Source: Orbus hercynius
GTDB lineage: Bacteria; Pseudomonadota; Gammaproteobacteria; Enterobacterales; Orbaceae
DNA length: 64,000 bases
NCBI RefSeq assembly: GCF_003634275.1
Contig: NZ_RBWY01000001.1
Span: forward strand, 477,713-541,712
Reading direction: 5' to 3'
This document shows positions 1 to 7,596 of this stretch, in pieces. Position numbers and translations under genes: made by a program. The notes under the pieces were generated by a model, which saw nothing but the letters and a program-made list of their open reading frames with translations, was not told where the DNA came from and did not search any database. How positions within the stretch are numbered: position 1 is the first letter of the stretch; each line of letters begins with the position of its first letter.

Positions 1-1143
1 ATTCGCCAGTTGGATCGTTTTAATACTAAAAGCGATGGCATTGATAAACTAAACCTATTTTTAGCCAGTCCTGAATCACAGCATCAATTTGAGCAAGAAG
101 CAAAAGTTATTCGCCAATTATTGAAAAGTGACGTCGCAATTTATGTCGTGGATGTGCGAGAACCCGTACTTGAGAAATACCATGACGAGCTAGCTATACT
201 TGCTTATAGCGATAAGCCAGTCCTAGCGGTACTTAACTATACGGCATCGTCTTCACCCAATGAAACGAATTGGAAAACATTGCTTGCCAGAGTCGGTATC
301 CATACTATTGTTCGTTTTGATGCGGTGTTTCCATCGATCGATGGTGAAATCCGCCTTTACCAAAGCTTATTATTACTGATTGAACCTGCCCAAGCAATTT
401 TAAACCAATGGCAAGAAAAAATTCAGCAACAGCGTGCATCTCGTGATTATGCAGCTAAAATCGTAATTGCTGAAACGCTCATTGACGTTGTTGCTTATCA
501 TGAGTTGGTGAAAAACAACATTGAAGCGGTGGTTAAATCAATGCAAGATCAAGTGCGTCGACGAGAGCAAAAAGCCATCGATGATTTATTATCGTTATAT
601 CAGTTTTCTGTTGCGCAAGAAAGTAGTGAGAATATGCCTATATTACAAGGTCGTTTTAAAAGCGATTTATTTAATAAAGAAGCGCTGAAGTTAATGGGGA
701 TACATTTAAGCAAAGGCGTTATTTCAGGTGCAGCAATTGGTGCGGGTGTTGATTTAGCGGTTGGTGGTATCACGTTAGGTTCAGCGGCTTTAATTGGTGC
801 AACAATTGGCGGAATTGCACAAACAGCCAAGCATTACGGCGCACGAATCAAACAAAAAATATCAGGCCATACTAATATGACCATCGATGATGCCGTTATC
901 TGTTTTTTATCGCTACGATTATTACAGCTAAAGGCAAGCTTGAATGCGCGAGGTCATGCTAATAATATGCCGATTGTTTTAGCTAAATTAGATGAGAATG
1001 AATGGAAAAAGGGCAAATTACCTAAATCGTTACAAATTGCCCGAGCTCACCCTAATTGGTCTACACTTAATCATCATCGCTATAAAAAACACGATGATCA
1101 ACGTCAAGAGGTTTTGGAACATGTTGCAAATGAATTGGATTAG
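1..1143 (+). CDS. GTPase / DUF3482 domain protein, C-terminal part (5' end outside window)
   Basis: The reading frame is open to the first base of the window, so the gene starts upstream and about 380 C-terminal residues are seen. The TTG at base 10 is unlikely to be the real start. A G-domain tail (VDVREPVLEKYHDELAIL, then a VLAVLNY strand) is followed by a helical region. Next comes a glycine/alanine-rich hydrophobic stretch (GAAIGAGVDLAVGGITLG, around residues 240-270), typical of the DUF3482 domain C-terminal to small Era/MMR_HSR1-like GTPases. Walker A and other N-terminal GTPase motifs lie outside the window. The 3' end overlaps the next gene by 23 bp, suggesting translational coupling. 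The cellular role of this family is not established. Family assignment is fairly secure from the C-terminal domain. Confidence 0.8.
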   Translation: MRQLDRFNTKSDGIDKLNLFLASPESQHQFEQEAKVIRQLLKSDVAIYVVDVREPVLEKYHDELAILAYSDKPVLAVLNYTASSSPNETNWKTLLARVGIHTIVRFDAVFPSIDGEIRLYQSLLLLIEPAQAILNQWQEKIQQQRASRDYAAKIVIAETLIDVVAYHELVKNNIEAVVKSMQDQVRRREQKAIDDLLSLYQFSVAQESSENMPILQGRFKSDLFNKEALKLMGIHLSKGVISGAAIGAGVDLAVGGITLGSAALIGATIGGIAQTAKHYGARIKQKISGHTNMTIDDAVICFLSLRLLQLKASLNARGHANNMPIVLAKLDENEWKKGKLPKSLQIARAHPNWSTLNHHRYKKHDDQRQEVLEHVANELD

Positions 1144-1609
1144 GATATTTAAGCTTGTTAATGTCCTAATTGCATTAGTGATGTTAAGTGCTTGCAGCTC
1201 TGAAGCTTCATTGAAATACGCAGATAAAAAATCCGATTTTGTGATGCTGAAAAAAATCGAACAACAATATCAAGTCTGGAATAAAACACCCTATCGCTAT
1301 GGCGGTAATACGCTAAATGGCGTGGATTGTTCAGCATTTGTAAAACGTTTTTATAGCGATAAGTTTAATATGTGGATTCCTCGGGTGACGACCGATCAAG
1401 CAAAAATTGGCGTATCGGTTTCACAATTACAAGCTGGCGATTTGATTTTTTTTAAAACCGGCCGCGGATCAGCGGGTTTACATGTCGGTATTTATTATAA
1501 AAATGGTCAATTTTTACATGCATCAACATCTGATGGTGTCCGCTTTTCTAACGTCAATGATAGCTACTGGAAAAAACATTACTGGATCGCCAAACGTGTT
1601 GTTAGCTAA
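1121..1609 (+). CDS. NlpC/P60 family lipoprotein, MepS/Spr-like peptidoglycan endopeptidase
   Basis: Encodes about 162 residues: a lipoprotein signal with lipobox LSAC (Cys about residue 25) and an NlpC/P60 cysteine peptidase domain. The catalytic Cys is in NGVDCSAF, the His in GLHVGIYY, and a third polar residue in the HASTSDGV strand. From memory the domain follows E. coli Spr (MepS) closely, including the ending YWKKHYWIAKRV. Such enzymes cut D-Ala-mDAP crosslinks in peptidoglycan from the outer membrane. I chose the ATG at 1121 because AAGAGG (1106-1111) sits 9 nt upstream and the signal peptide begins there; an open frame continues upstream to 992 without homology. The start lies inside the preceding gene. 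Assignment to MepS rather than NlpC is uncertain, but the family is clear. Confidence 0.88.
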   Translation: MLQMNWIRIFKLVNVLIALVMLSACSSEASLKYADKKSDFVMLKKIEQQYQVWNKTPYRYGGNTLNGVDCSAFVKRFYSDKFNMWIPRVTTDQAKIGVSVSQLQAGDLIFFKTGRGSAGLHVGIYYKNGQFLHASTSDGVRFSNVNDSYWKKHYWIAKRVVS

Positions 1610-1657
1610 TTAATTGTCATTTTTATGTTGCAATTTTGCTAATCAATAACAGATAAA

Positions 1658-1693
1658 TTGCCCGCTAAACTCACAATAAATTTATGCTATAAT
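1658..1693 (+). promoter_or_regulatory. Probable extended -10 promoter for dnaX
   Basis: A perfect TATAAT at 1688-1693 is preceded by TGC, giving an extended -10 element. No well-spaced -35 is obvious (TTGCCC at 1658 is 24 bp away). The site is 45 bp upstream of the dnaX start, in the only gap before the dnaX-ybaB-recR group. Confidence 0.55.
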
Positions 1694-1737
1694 GCAAAAA
1701 AATCGGATGTTTGATAAAGTACGGTAAGAGTTAAATG

Positions 1738-3762
1738 ATGAGTTATCAAGTTTTAGCCAGAAAATGGCGCCCTAAAGCATTTGCCGATGTTGTCGGTCAA
1801 CAACATGTGTTAACCGTATTAGCAAATGCACTTTCTTTGGGGCGTGTTCACCATGCTTATCTCTTTTCAGGAACGCGCGGCGTTGGAAAAACATCGATCG
1901 CGCGTTTATTAGCTAAAGGCCTTAATTGCGAAAAAGGTATCACCGCCAATCCTTGTGGTGAGTGTGATAACTGCCGTGATATTGAACTGGGACGGTTTAT
2001 CGACTTACTTGAAATTGACGCCGCATCGCGCACTAAAGTTGAAGATACTCGTGAAATTCTCGACAATATTCAATACCTGCCAACGAAAGGGCGCTTTAAA
2101 GTCTATTTGATCGATGAAGTTCACATGCTATCGCGTAGCAGTTTCAATGCTTTATTAAAAACGCTCGAAGAGCCACCTGAACACGTTAAATTCTTATTGG
2201 CGACAACCGATCCACAAAAACTACCTATTACGATTTTATCGCGTTGTTTACACCTGCACCTTAGCGTACTTGATCACGATTTAATTAGGCAACAATTAGT
2301 TAAAATACTGCATAGTGAGCAAATTGAAGCTGATGATAAAGCGCTACAATTATTAGCACAAGCAGCAAATGGTAGCATGCGTGACGCACTGAGTTTAACG
2401 GATCAATCCATTGCATTGGGCAATGGCAAAATCGATACGCAGTCAGTAAGCATTATGCTTGGTACGCTCGATAAAGTGATCCCTTTTGAACTCATTGAAG
2501 CGATGTATCAAGGTGATGGTAATCGTTTGATGCAGCACCTTGAGCAGGCAGCTAAACAAGGTGTTGACTGGGATCATCTATTGACCGAAACGTTAACACT
2601 ATTGCACCAAATCTCATTGTTACAAATTGTGCCAAGTGCAATTGGTGATTATAGTGATTATCAAGAGCGCATTCGTTATTTAGCACAGCATATTGCGCCT
2701 AATGATGTTCAGCTATTTTATCAAATTTTGTTAATGGGCCGAAAAGAGCTTACTTATGCACCCGATAAAAAAATGGGTGTTGAAATGGGCTTTTTGCGCG
2801 CATTGGCCTTCATACCTAAAACGTTGATATCATCTAACGCTAAATCGGATAATGAAAGGCAAGTCGCGCAGGAAGATAATCCCCTCGCTCGTTCGATTGA
2901 CCCCGCAATGAATCGTGCAGCAACCGATAATCAGCCGATACAAGAACTACCTATCGCGACTACCAAAAAAACGACGCAATTAGCGCCCCCTCCCGCAAGT
3001 GCCCCCGAGATTGATCATCATGTTGCTGATGCGACAAAAAGCATTTTAGCAGCAAGGCAACAAGTTATTGAGAGCGAAAAAAATGTAAAAAAGTCTGATC
3101 AGGTTGAGCGCACTCAACCTGAATTGATGGCGCGAAGTGTGGAAAGTCATTCGGCAAGATTGTTAACTGCCGCTGATCCGTCTGAGCAGATACAGTCAGC
3201 GGCAATGCCGGGAGAAGAACTCAATTCTACGGAAGAAACTGCTGAAACCTATCAATGGCAATTTAGTGAGCATTTCACACCTAATGCCGAAACGGTGTTG
3301 GATGCTAAAACCGTTAAACAAGCGTTTTTGCATGAAAAAACACCCGAACTTAATCAGAAGCTGATTGATGAGGCTGCGCAAATTGATTCCTGGAGTGCTG
3401 AGATAAATATATTAACCATGCCACCTTTAATCAAGCAAATTGCGATAAACGCATTTTTAGAATATGTTGAGCCAACCAAACTCATATTACATATTCGTTC
3501 AACCTTAGCTCATTTGGTGCGTAGCGATAACAATGTTAAACGTTTAGCCGAAATATTATCCTCACACCGTGGCCAAGAGCTATCATTAACGGCGGTAGTT
3601 GATGATGATAAATCGCACTTAACCCCTTTAGAAGTGCGCGAAAAAATTTATCAAACGAAATTGGCCCAAGCAAAAAAAGGCGTTTTGCAAGACAGTAAAG
3701 TGGCCATGATTTGCCAATTTTTTGAAGCGCGAATTGATGAAGAGAGTATTCGTCCTGTATAA
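1738..3762 (+). CDS. dnaX: DNA polymerase III subunits tau and gamma (DnaX)
   Basis: Clamp-loader ATPase; tau (674 aa, in-frame product) ties polymerase III cores together and gamma is a short form. The AAA+ module holds Walker A GTRGVGKTS (about residues 44-52), a four-Cys zinc motif (NC...PCGECDNC), Walker B LIDEVH, sensor 1 LATTDPQK and sensor 2 GSMRDALSL. The C-terminal third is tau-specific and more variable. The double ATG at 1735/1738 allows either start; 1738 gives the conserved MSYQVLARKWRP and better spacing from TAAGAG. A slippery heptamer at 3087-3093 with a following hairpin should yield gamma (about 453 aa) by -1 frameshifting. It heads an operon with ybaB and recR. Confidence 0.98.
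   Translation: MSYQVLARKWRPKAFADVVGQQHVLTVLANALSLGRVHHAYLFSGTRGVGKTSIARLLAKGLNCEKGITANPCGECDNCRDIELGRFIDLLEIDAASRTKVEDTREILDNIQYLPTKGRFKVYLIDEVHMLSRSSFNALLKTLEEPPEHVKFLLATTDPQKLPITILSRCLHLHLSVLDHDLIRQQLVKILHSEQIEADDKALQLLAQAANGSMRDALSLTDQSIALGNGKIDTQSVSIMLGTLDKVIPFELIEAMYQGDGNRLMQHLEQAAKQGVDWDHLLTETLTLLHQISLLQIVPSAIGDYSDYQERIRYLAQHIAPNDVQLFYQILLMGRKELTYAPDKKMGVEMGFLRALAFIPKTLISSNAKSDNERQVAQEDNPLARSIDPAMNRAATDNQPIQELPIATTKKTTQLAPPPASAPEIDHHVADATKSILAARQQVIESEKNVKKSDQVERTQPELMARSVESHSARLLTAADPSEQIQSAAMPGEELNSTEETAETYQWQFSEHFTPNAETVLDAKTVKQAFLHEKTPELNQKLIDEAAQIDSWSAEINILTMPPLIKQIAINAFLEYVEPTKLILHIRSTLAHLVRSDNNVKRLAEILSSHRGQELSLTAVVDDDKSHLTPLEVREKIYQTKLAQAKKGVLQDSKVAMICQFFEARIDEESIRPV
3070..3122 (+). 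promoter_or_regulatory. Programmed -1 ribosomal frameshift signal in dnaX
   Basis: In the dnaX frame the bases at 3087-3093 read A AAA AAG, the same heptamer used in E. coli dnaX. A -1 slip reads GTC then TGA at 3096-3098, ending gamma one residue after the slip. Five bases after the heptamer a perfect 10-bp hairpin begins: TCAGGTTGAG (3099-3108), loop CGCA, CTCAACCTGA (3113-3122). A purine-rich GAGAG at 3070-3074, 12 nt upstream, could be the Shine-Dalgarno-like stimulator. All three E. coli elements are present in the same order and spacing. Confidence 0.92.
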
Positions 3763-3820
3763 TACTGCATTTTAATCACGACTAAATGTAATGTACTAAC
3801 AATTTTAAGAGGAATTAATC

Positions 3821-4159
3821 ATGTTTTCTGGTGGTAAAGGTGGTTTGGGTAATATTATGAAGCAAGCACAGCAAATGCAAACGCGTATGCAAAAAGTGCA
3901 AGAAGAGATCGCCCTAATGGAAGTAACTGGCGAATCAGGGGCTGGTATGATCAAAGTAACCGTCAATGGCGCGCATAATTGCCGACGTGTTGAAATTGAT
4001 CCATCACTGTTAACTGATGATGATAAAGAAATGTTAGAAGATTTAATTGCCGCAGCTTATAATGATGCAAGCCGTCGTTTGGATGAAGCCCAAAAAGAAA
4101 AGATGGCTCAAGTGACGGGTGGCATGCAATTACCGCCTGGCTTTAAGATGCCATTTTGA
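3821..4159 (+). CDS. ybaB: YbaB/EbfC family nucleoid-associated protein
   Basis: A 112-residue protein that binds DNA as a dimer. It has a Met/Gln-rich N-terminal helix ([20 protein letters not shown]), a beta-sheet core [18 protein letters not shown] and the C-terminal [18 protein letters not shown], all as in E. coli YbaB. Its strong site AAGAGGA lies 5-11 nt before the ATG. It follows dnaX by 58 bp, the usual dnaX-ybaB-recR order, but the next gene is an unrelated membrane protein rather than recR. Length matches the family (about 109 aa in E. coli). Confidence 0.96.
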   Translation: MFSGGKGGLGNIMKQAQQMQTRMQKVQEEIALMEVTGESGAGMIKVTVNGAHNCRRVEIDPSLLTDDDKEMLEDLIAAAYNDASRRLDEAQKEKMAQVTGGMQLPPGFKMPF

Positions 4160-4170
4160 TAGAGTAACCT

Positions 4171-5166
4171 ATGTTTTATCGCTTACCTTTGTTATTTTCA
4201 GCGAGTTATTATATTATTCTACTCTCAGCTCAAGTGCTGTCTTTGTTTTTTGGGCGGAAGTTTATTAATGATACGACCGCTCAGCGTAATACAATTACTA
4301 AAATGGCGTTATACGATTTAACGTCTTTTTTCTTTGTGTTAATCTTGAGTTGTTTCTTTTTTTATCAAAATAAACTCTATTTTTATATTGCGAGAAATAA
4401 GTCGCGTATTCGGATATTAGCACTTGTTTTTGCTTTGATTTATTTATTCACAGAGTGTGTATTATCCTATTTGATCAAGATTATTTTTATGAGTAATTTT
4501 GTCAAATTAGGTGAACAATCTAGTAATTATCATCAGGCTGATCAAATTCCGATAGTAAATTCACTCATTGAGATCTCAACAAACATCTGGTTATATATTA
4601 TTAGCGGTATTGTGTTATATATTCTAGTTAAATTAAGCCGACGGTTTTTTCAAACGCCATTAATTGATAGTTTTGCACAATCTCACCAACAAAAATTACC
4701 GAGTTCAAGTAATCAACTTAATAGCAATATGACTCAACAAGATAGCAGCAAGTTTTATGCCATTATTTTTGCATCGATTTTTTGTTTTGTCAGTAATGGT
4801 GCGATGTGGAATATTTATTTTCGTATTTTTTCATCCGTTTATGAAATTAATGTTTTACTCAATGAGTATGACAACATGATTTTCCTATTTGGTTTTGCCT
4901 CGGTGATATTTAGCTATGTTTTTTTATACTGTATTAGTCAAAAATTTATTTTAAAAACATATAGTTGGTTACCTATTTCAAGTTTGTTAACCGCAAGTAC
5001 GATAACATTAATCTTGTTTGGGATATCATCATTAATGATAAGTTGTTTTATGTTACCGTTTGTCTTTGCATTTCACTCAATAATCCTATTACTGCTGTGG
5101 TTTATCGTTTGTTATGCGGTTTTATATTGTTTAACTCGCTTTGCATTAAGGCGTTATTTTGCCTGA
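4171..5166 (+). CDS. Polytopic membrane protein of unknown function
   Basis: I do not recognise this 331-residue protein. It is strongly hydrophobic, with about eight or nine predicted membrane segments: near residues 5-27, 48-65, 80-106, 138-155, 196-218, 236-256, and two or three between 268 and 325. A polar stretch near residues 165-190 (SHQQKLPSSSNQLNSNMTQQ) divides the protein into two halves. No catalytic or transport motif is visible. Its base composition is more AT-rich than its neighbours, with many Phe, Ile, Leu and Tyr codons. It starts 11 bp after ybaB ends, with only a weak AGAGTAA upstream, and separates ybaB from recR, which are adjacent in most enterics. That suggests an insertion into a conserved operon. 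Confidence 0.7.
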   Translation: MFYRLPLLFSASYYIILLSAQVLSLFFGRKFINDTTAQRNTITKMALYDLTSFFFVLILSCFFFYQNKLYFYIARNKSRIRILALVFALIYLFTECVLSYLIKIIFMSNFVKLGEQSSNYHQADQIPIVNSLIEISTNIWLYIISGIVLYILVKLSRRFFQTPLIDSFAQSHQQKLPSSSNQLNSNMTQQDSSKFYAIIFASIFCFVSNGAMWNIYFRIFSSVYEINVLLNEYDNMIFLFGFASVIFSYVFLYCISQKFILKTYSWLPISSLLTASTITLILFGISSLMISCFMLPFVFAFHSIILLLLWFIVCYAVLYCLTRFALRRYFA

Positions 5167-5271
5167 TACTTCGCGCGACAAATCAAAAAGCAGTGTGAGA
5201 TTTTATTGATAGTGCATATTGATGCGCTGTTTATATAATGTTGTTAATTAACATAATCATTTGGTAGTAAG

Positions 5272-5883
5272 ATGCAAATTAGTCCTTTATTACAGTCTTT
5301 AATCGAGGCGCTAAGGTGTTTACCTGGCGTCGGTCCTAAAAGTGCTCAGCGCATGGCATTTCATTTATTGCAACGCAATCGTAAAGGTGGCATTGAATTA
5401 GCACATCTCTTACATGAGGCAATGATTAACATTGGGCATTGTGAGGATTGTCGAACATTTACAGAACAGCACAAATGCGCTATTTGTGCCAATTCTCGAC
5501 GTATCGAAAGTGGCCAGCTATGCATTGTTGAAACACCTGCTGATATTGTGGCAATTGAGCAAACCGGACAATACAGTGGACGCTATTTTGTGCTTTTGGG
5601 GCATCTTTCACCATTAGATGGCATTGGCCCCAATGATATTGGTTTAGATAAGCTCAACATACGATTACGTAGTGAGCAAATTAATGAAGTGATTTTAGCA
5701 ACTAACCCAACTATTGAAGGGGAAGCTACTGCTAATTATATTGCGCAAATGTGTAGTGAGGCTGATATTATCGCAACGCGCATCGCTCACGGCGTGCCAG
5801 TTGGTGGTGAACTTGAAACTGTTGATGGCACAACGTTGTCTCACTCATTTTTGGGACGCCAAAAAATCGATATTTATCGATAA
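5272..5883 (+). CDS. recR: Recombination mediator RecR
   Basis: A 203-residue RecR that works with RecF and RecO to load RecA at single-strand gaps. In order it shows a helix-hairpin-helix ([20 protein letters not shown]), a four-Cys zinc finger (HCEDCRTF...HKCAIC), a Toprim domain beginning [14 protein letters not shown] with the loop [16 protein letters not shown], and a C-terminal Walker-B-like segment. Length and all motifs match E. coli RecR (201 aa). A purine-rich GGTAGTAAG precedes the ATG. There are 105 bp between it and the membrane protein, so it may have its own promoter. Confidence 0.97.
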   Translation: MQISPLLQSLIEALRCLPGVGPKSAQRMAFHLLQRNRKGGIELAHLLHEAMINIGHCEDCRTFTEQHKCAICANSRRIESGQLCIVETPADIVAIEQTGQYSGRYFVLLGHLSPLDGIGPNDIGLDKLNIRLRSEQINEVILATNPTIEGEATANYIAQMCSEADIIATRIAHGVPVGGELETVDGTTLSHSFLGRQKIDIYR

Positions 5884-5934
5884 ATCAGTGAATCATTTAG
5901 CGTTCATATTTTTAATCATTATAACGAGGATATT

Positions 5935-6753
5935 ATGACCTATAAAGCCGTTGCTTTTGATATGGATGGGACATTACTAAACAGCCAAAGAGCCATCTTG
6001 CCTGAAACGATAGCTGCCATTGAGCTGGTAACGCAAAAAGGGATAAAAGTGATTTTAGTCACGGGGCGTCATCACAGTGTGATTTACCCTTACTTTCACC
6101 AATTGCAGCTCAATACACCGGCTATTTGTTGCAATGGTAGCTACCTTTATGATTTTAGCAAACAGCGTTATTTTGATGCGCATCCTTTATCGAAAACACA
6201 AGCTAAGTTATTACTTAATTTAGTCAACGAATACCGCATTCACACGTTGCTTTATACCGATAGTTATATGACTTATGAAGTGCTTGATGATCATCTTGCT
6301 GGATTATTTAAATGGATTGATTCATTACCTCAAGCGCTACAGCCTAAATTGATGAAAGTCGATAGTTTTCTTGATGTGATTGACAATAGCAAAGAGGTCT
6401 TTAAGTTTGCCACGAGCTCACATGATATTCCGGCGTTACAAGCGTTTTCTAAAGCAGTTGAGCAAACAGGTCAATTTGAGTGTGAATGGTCTTGGGTTAA
6501 TCGCGCCGATGTGGCTTTAAAAGGCAATAGTAAAGGCAATGGACTGGCTAACTGGGCGAAGTCAGAGCAGATGGACTTACAAGATATTGTTGCATTTGGT
6601 GATAGTTATAATGATATCAGCATGTTAAAAACTGTTGGTCTGGGCATTGCGATGGGTAACGCCGATGATGAGGTTAAGTCACAAGTGACACGAGTGATTG
6701 GTGATAATAATCAGCCCAGTATTGCTCAAGAACTAACCCGTTTATTTTTATAA
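5935..6753 (+). CDS. ybhA: HAD-superfamily pyridoxal phosphate phosphatase YbhA
   Basis: A 272-residue Cof-type (IIB cap) HAD phosphatase. The motifs are DMDGTLL (nucleophile Asp near residue 10), VTGR for motif II, a Lys in GNSKGNGL for motif III, and FGDSYNDISML for motif IV. The segments TPAICCNGSYLYD and FECEWSW match my recollection of E. coli YbhA, which dephosphorylates pyridoxal 5'-phosphate, so I prefer that name to other Cof-like paralogues. AACGAGGAT just before the ATG is a good ribosome binding site. truC follows after 4 bp, so the two are probably co-transcribed. Confidence 0.88.
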   Translation: MTYKAVAFDMDGTLLNSQRAILPETIAAIELVTQKGIKVILVTGRHHSVIYPYFHQLQLNTPAICCNGSYLYDFSKQRYFDAHPLSKTQAKLLLNLVNEYRIHTLLYTDSYMTYEVLDDHLAGLFKWIDSLPQALQPKLMKVDSFLDVIDNSKEVFKFATSSHDIPALQAFSKAVEQTGQFECEWSWVNRADVALKGNSKGNGLANWAKSEQMDLQDIVAFGDSYNDISMLKTVGLGIAMGNADDEVKSQVTRVIGDNNQPSIAQELTRLFL

Positions 6754-6757
6754 CACG

Positions 6758-7471
6758 ATGTTTGATATCTTATACCAAGATCAGTATCTTATTGCGATAA
6801 ATAAGCCATCAGGTTGGCTTGTTCATCGCAGTTGGCTCGATAAAAATGAAAAAGTGGTGGTGATGCAAACACTGCGCGATCAAATTGGTCAACATGTGTT
6901 TCCGGTTCATCGATTAGATCGGCCGACCTCCGGCGTGTTATTGTTGGCGCTATCGAGTGAAGTTGCGCACTTATTAGCGCAGCAGTTTTCGCAGAGGCAA
7001 CCACAAAAAACCTATCATGCCATTGTACGTGGCGTCATTACTGAGAGCGGTAAGATTGATTATCCGTTAGTTGAAGAACTCGATAAGATTGCCGATAAAT
7101 TTGCTGATAAGGCCAAGCCAGCACAATCGGCGGTGACGCAGTACCAACCGATAAGCTCGGTAGAGATTCCCGTTAGCGTTGGCAAGTATCCAACGGCACG
7201 TTATAGCTTTGTGAAGCTTAAACCACTGACGGGGCGTAAACATCAACTTAGACGCCATATGAAGCATATTTTTCACCCGATCATTGGTGATAGTCGGCAT
7301 GGTGATTTACATCAAAATCGCGCATTTGCGCAATATTTTGCTATTAAACGTTTGATGCTACATGCGAGTGAACTCACCTTTCTCCACCCGATAAGCCAGC
7401 AACCGATGACGATTCGCTGTGATTTTGATCCGCAGTGGCAAATGCTATTGTCGGCATTTTCTGCTCAGTAA
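6758..7471 (+). CDS. truC: tRNA pseudouridine(65) synthase TruC
   Basis: A 237-residue RluA-family pseudouridine synthase. It has the N-terminal NKPSGWLVHRSWLD, the catalytic-Asp motif HRLDRPTSGVLL (Asp near residue 54), the YHAIVRG strand, and the C-terminal KPLTGRKHQLRRHMKHI and HPIIGDSRHGD motifs. All match E. coli TruC, which modifies U65 of several tRNAs. There is no S4 domain, as expected for TruC. It starts 4 bp after ybhA, with no strong ribosome binding site, suggesting translational coupling. Confidence 0.95.
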   Translation: MFDILYQDQYLIAINKPSGWLVHRSWLDKNEKVVVMQTLRDQIGQHVFPVHRLDRPTSGVLLLALSSEVAHLLAQQFSQRQPQKTYHAIVRGVITESGKIDYPLVEELDKIADKFADKAKPAQSAVTQYQPISSVEIPVSVGKYPTARYSFVKLKPLTGRKHQLRRHMKHIFHPIIGDSRHGDLHQNRAFAQYFAIKRLMLHASELTFLHPISQQPMTIRCDFDPQWQMLLSAFSAQ

Positions 7472-7596
7472 TATTATGTATAGCAGTGCCTGTGGGTGCT
7501 GCTATCGGCAATAATATACCTATTATTATCATTTAACTTATTGATTGCCTGTGTTAGATTAACATTAATCATTTTCCAACCCAATGTTGTATAAAT

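Noticed and set aside
600-830. Minus-strand frame inside the DUF3482 gene
   Set aside because: It is the antisense shadow of a well-supported coding region, without its own start signal.
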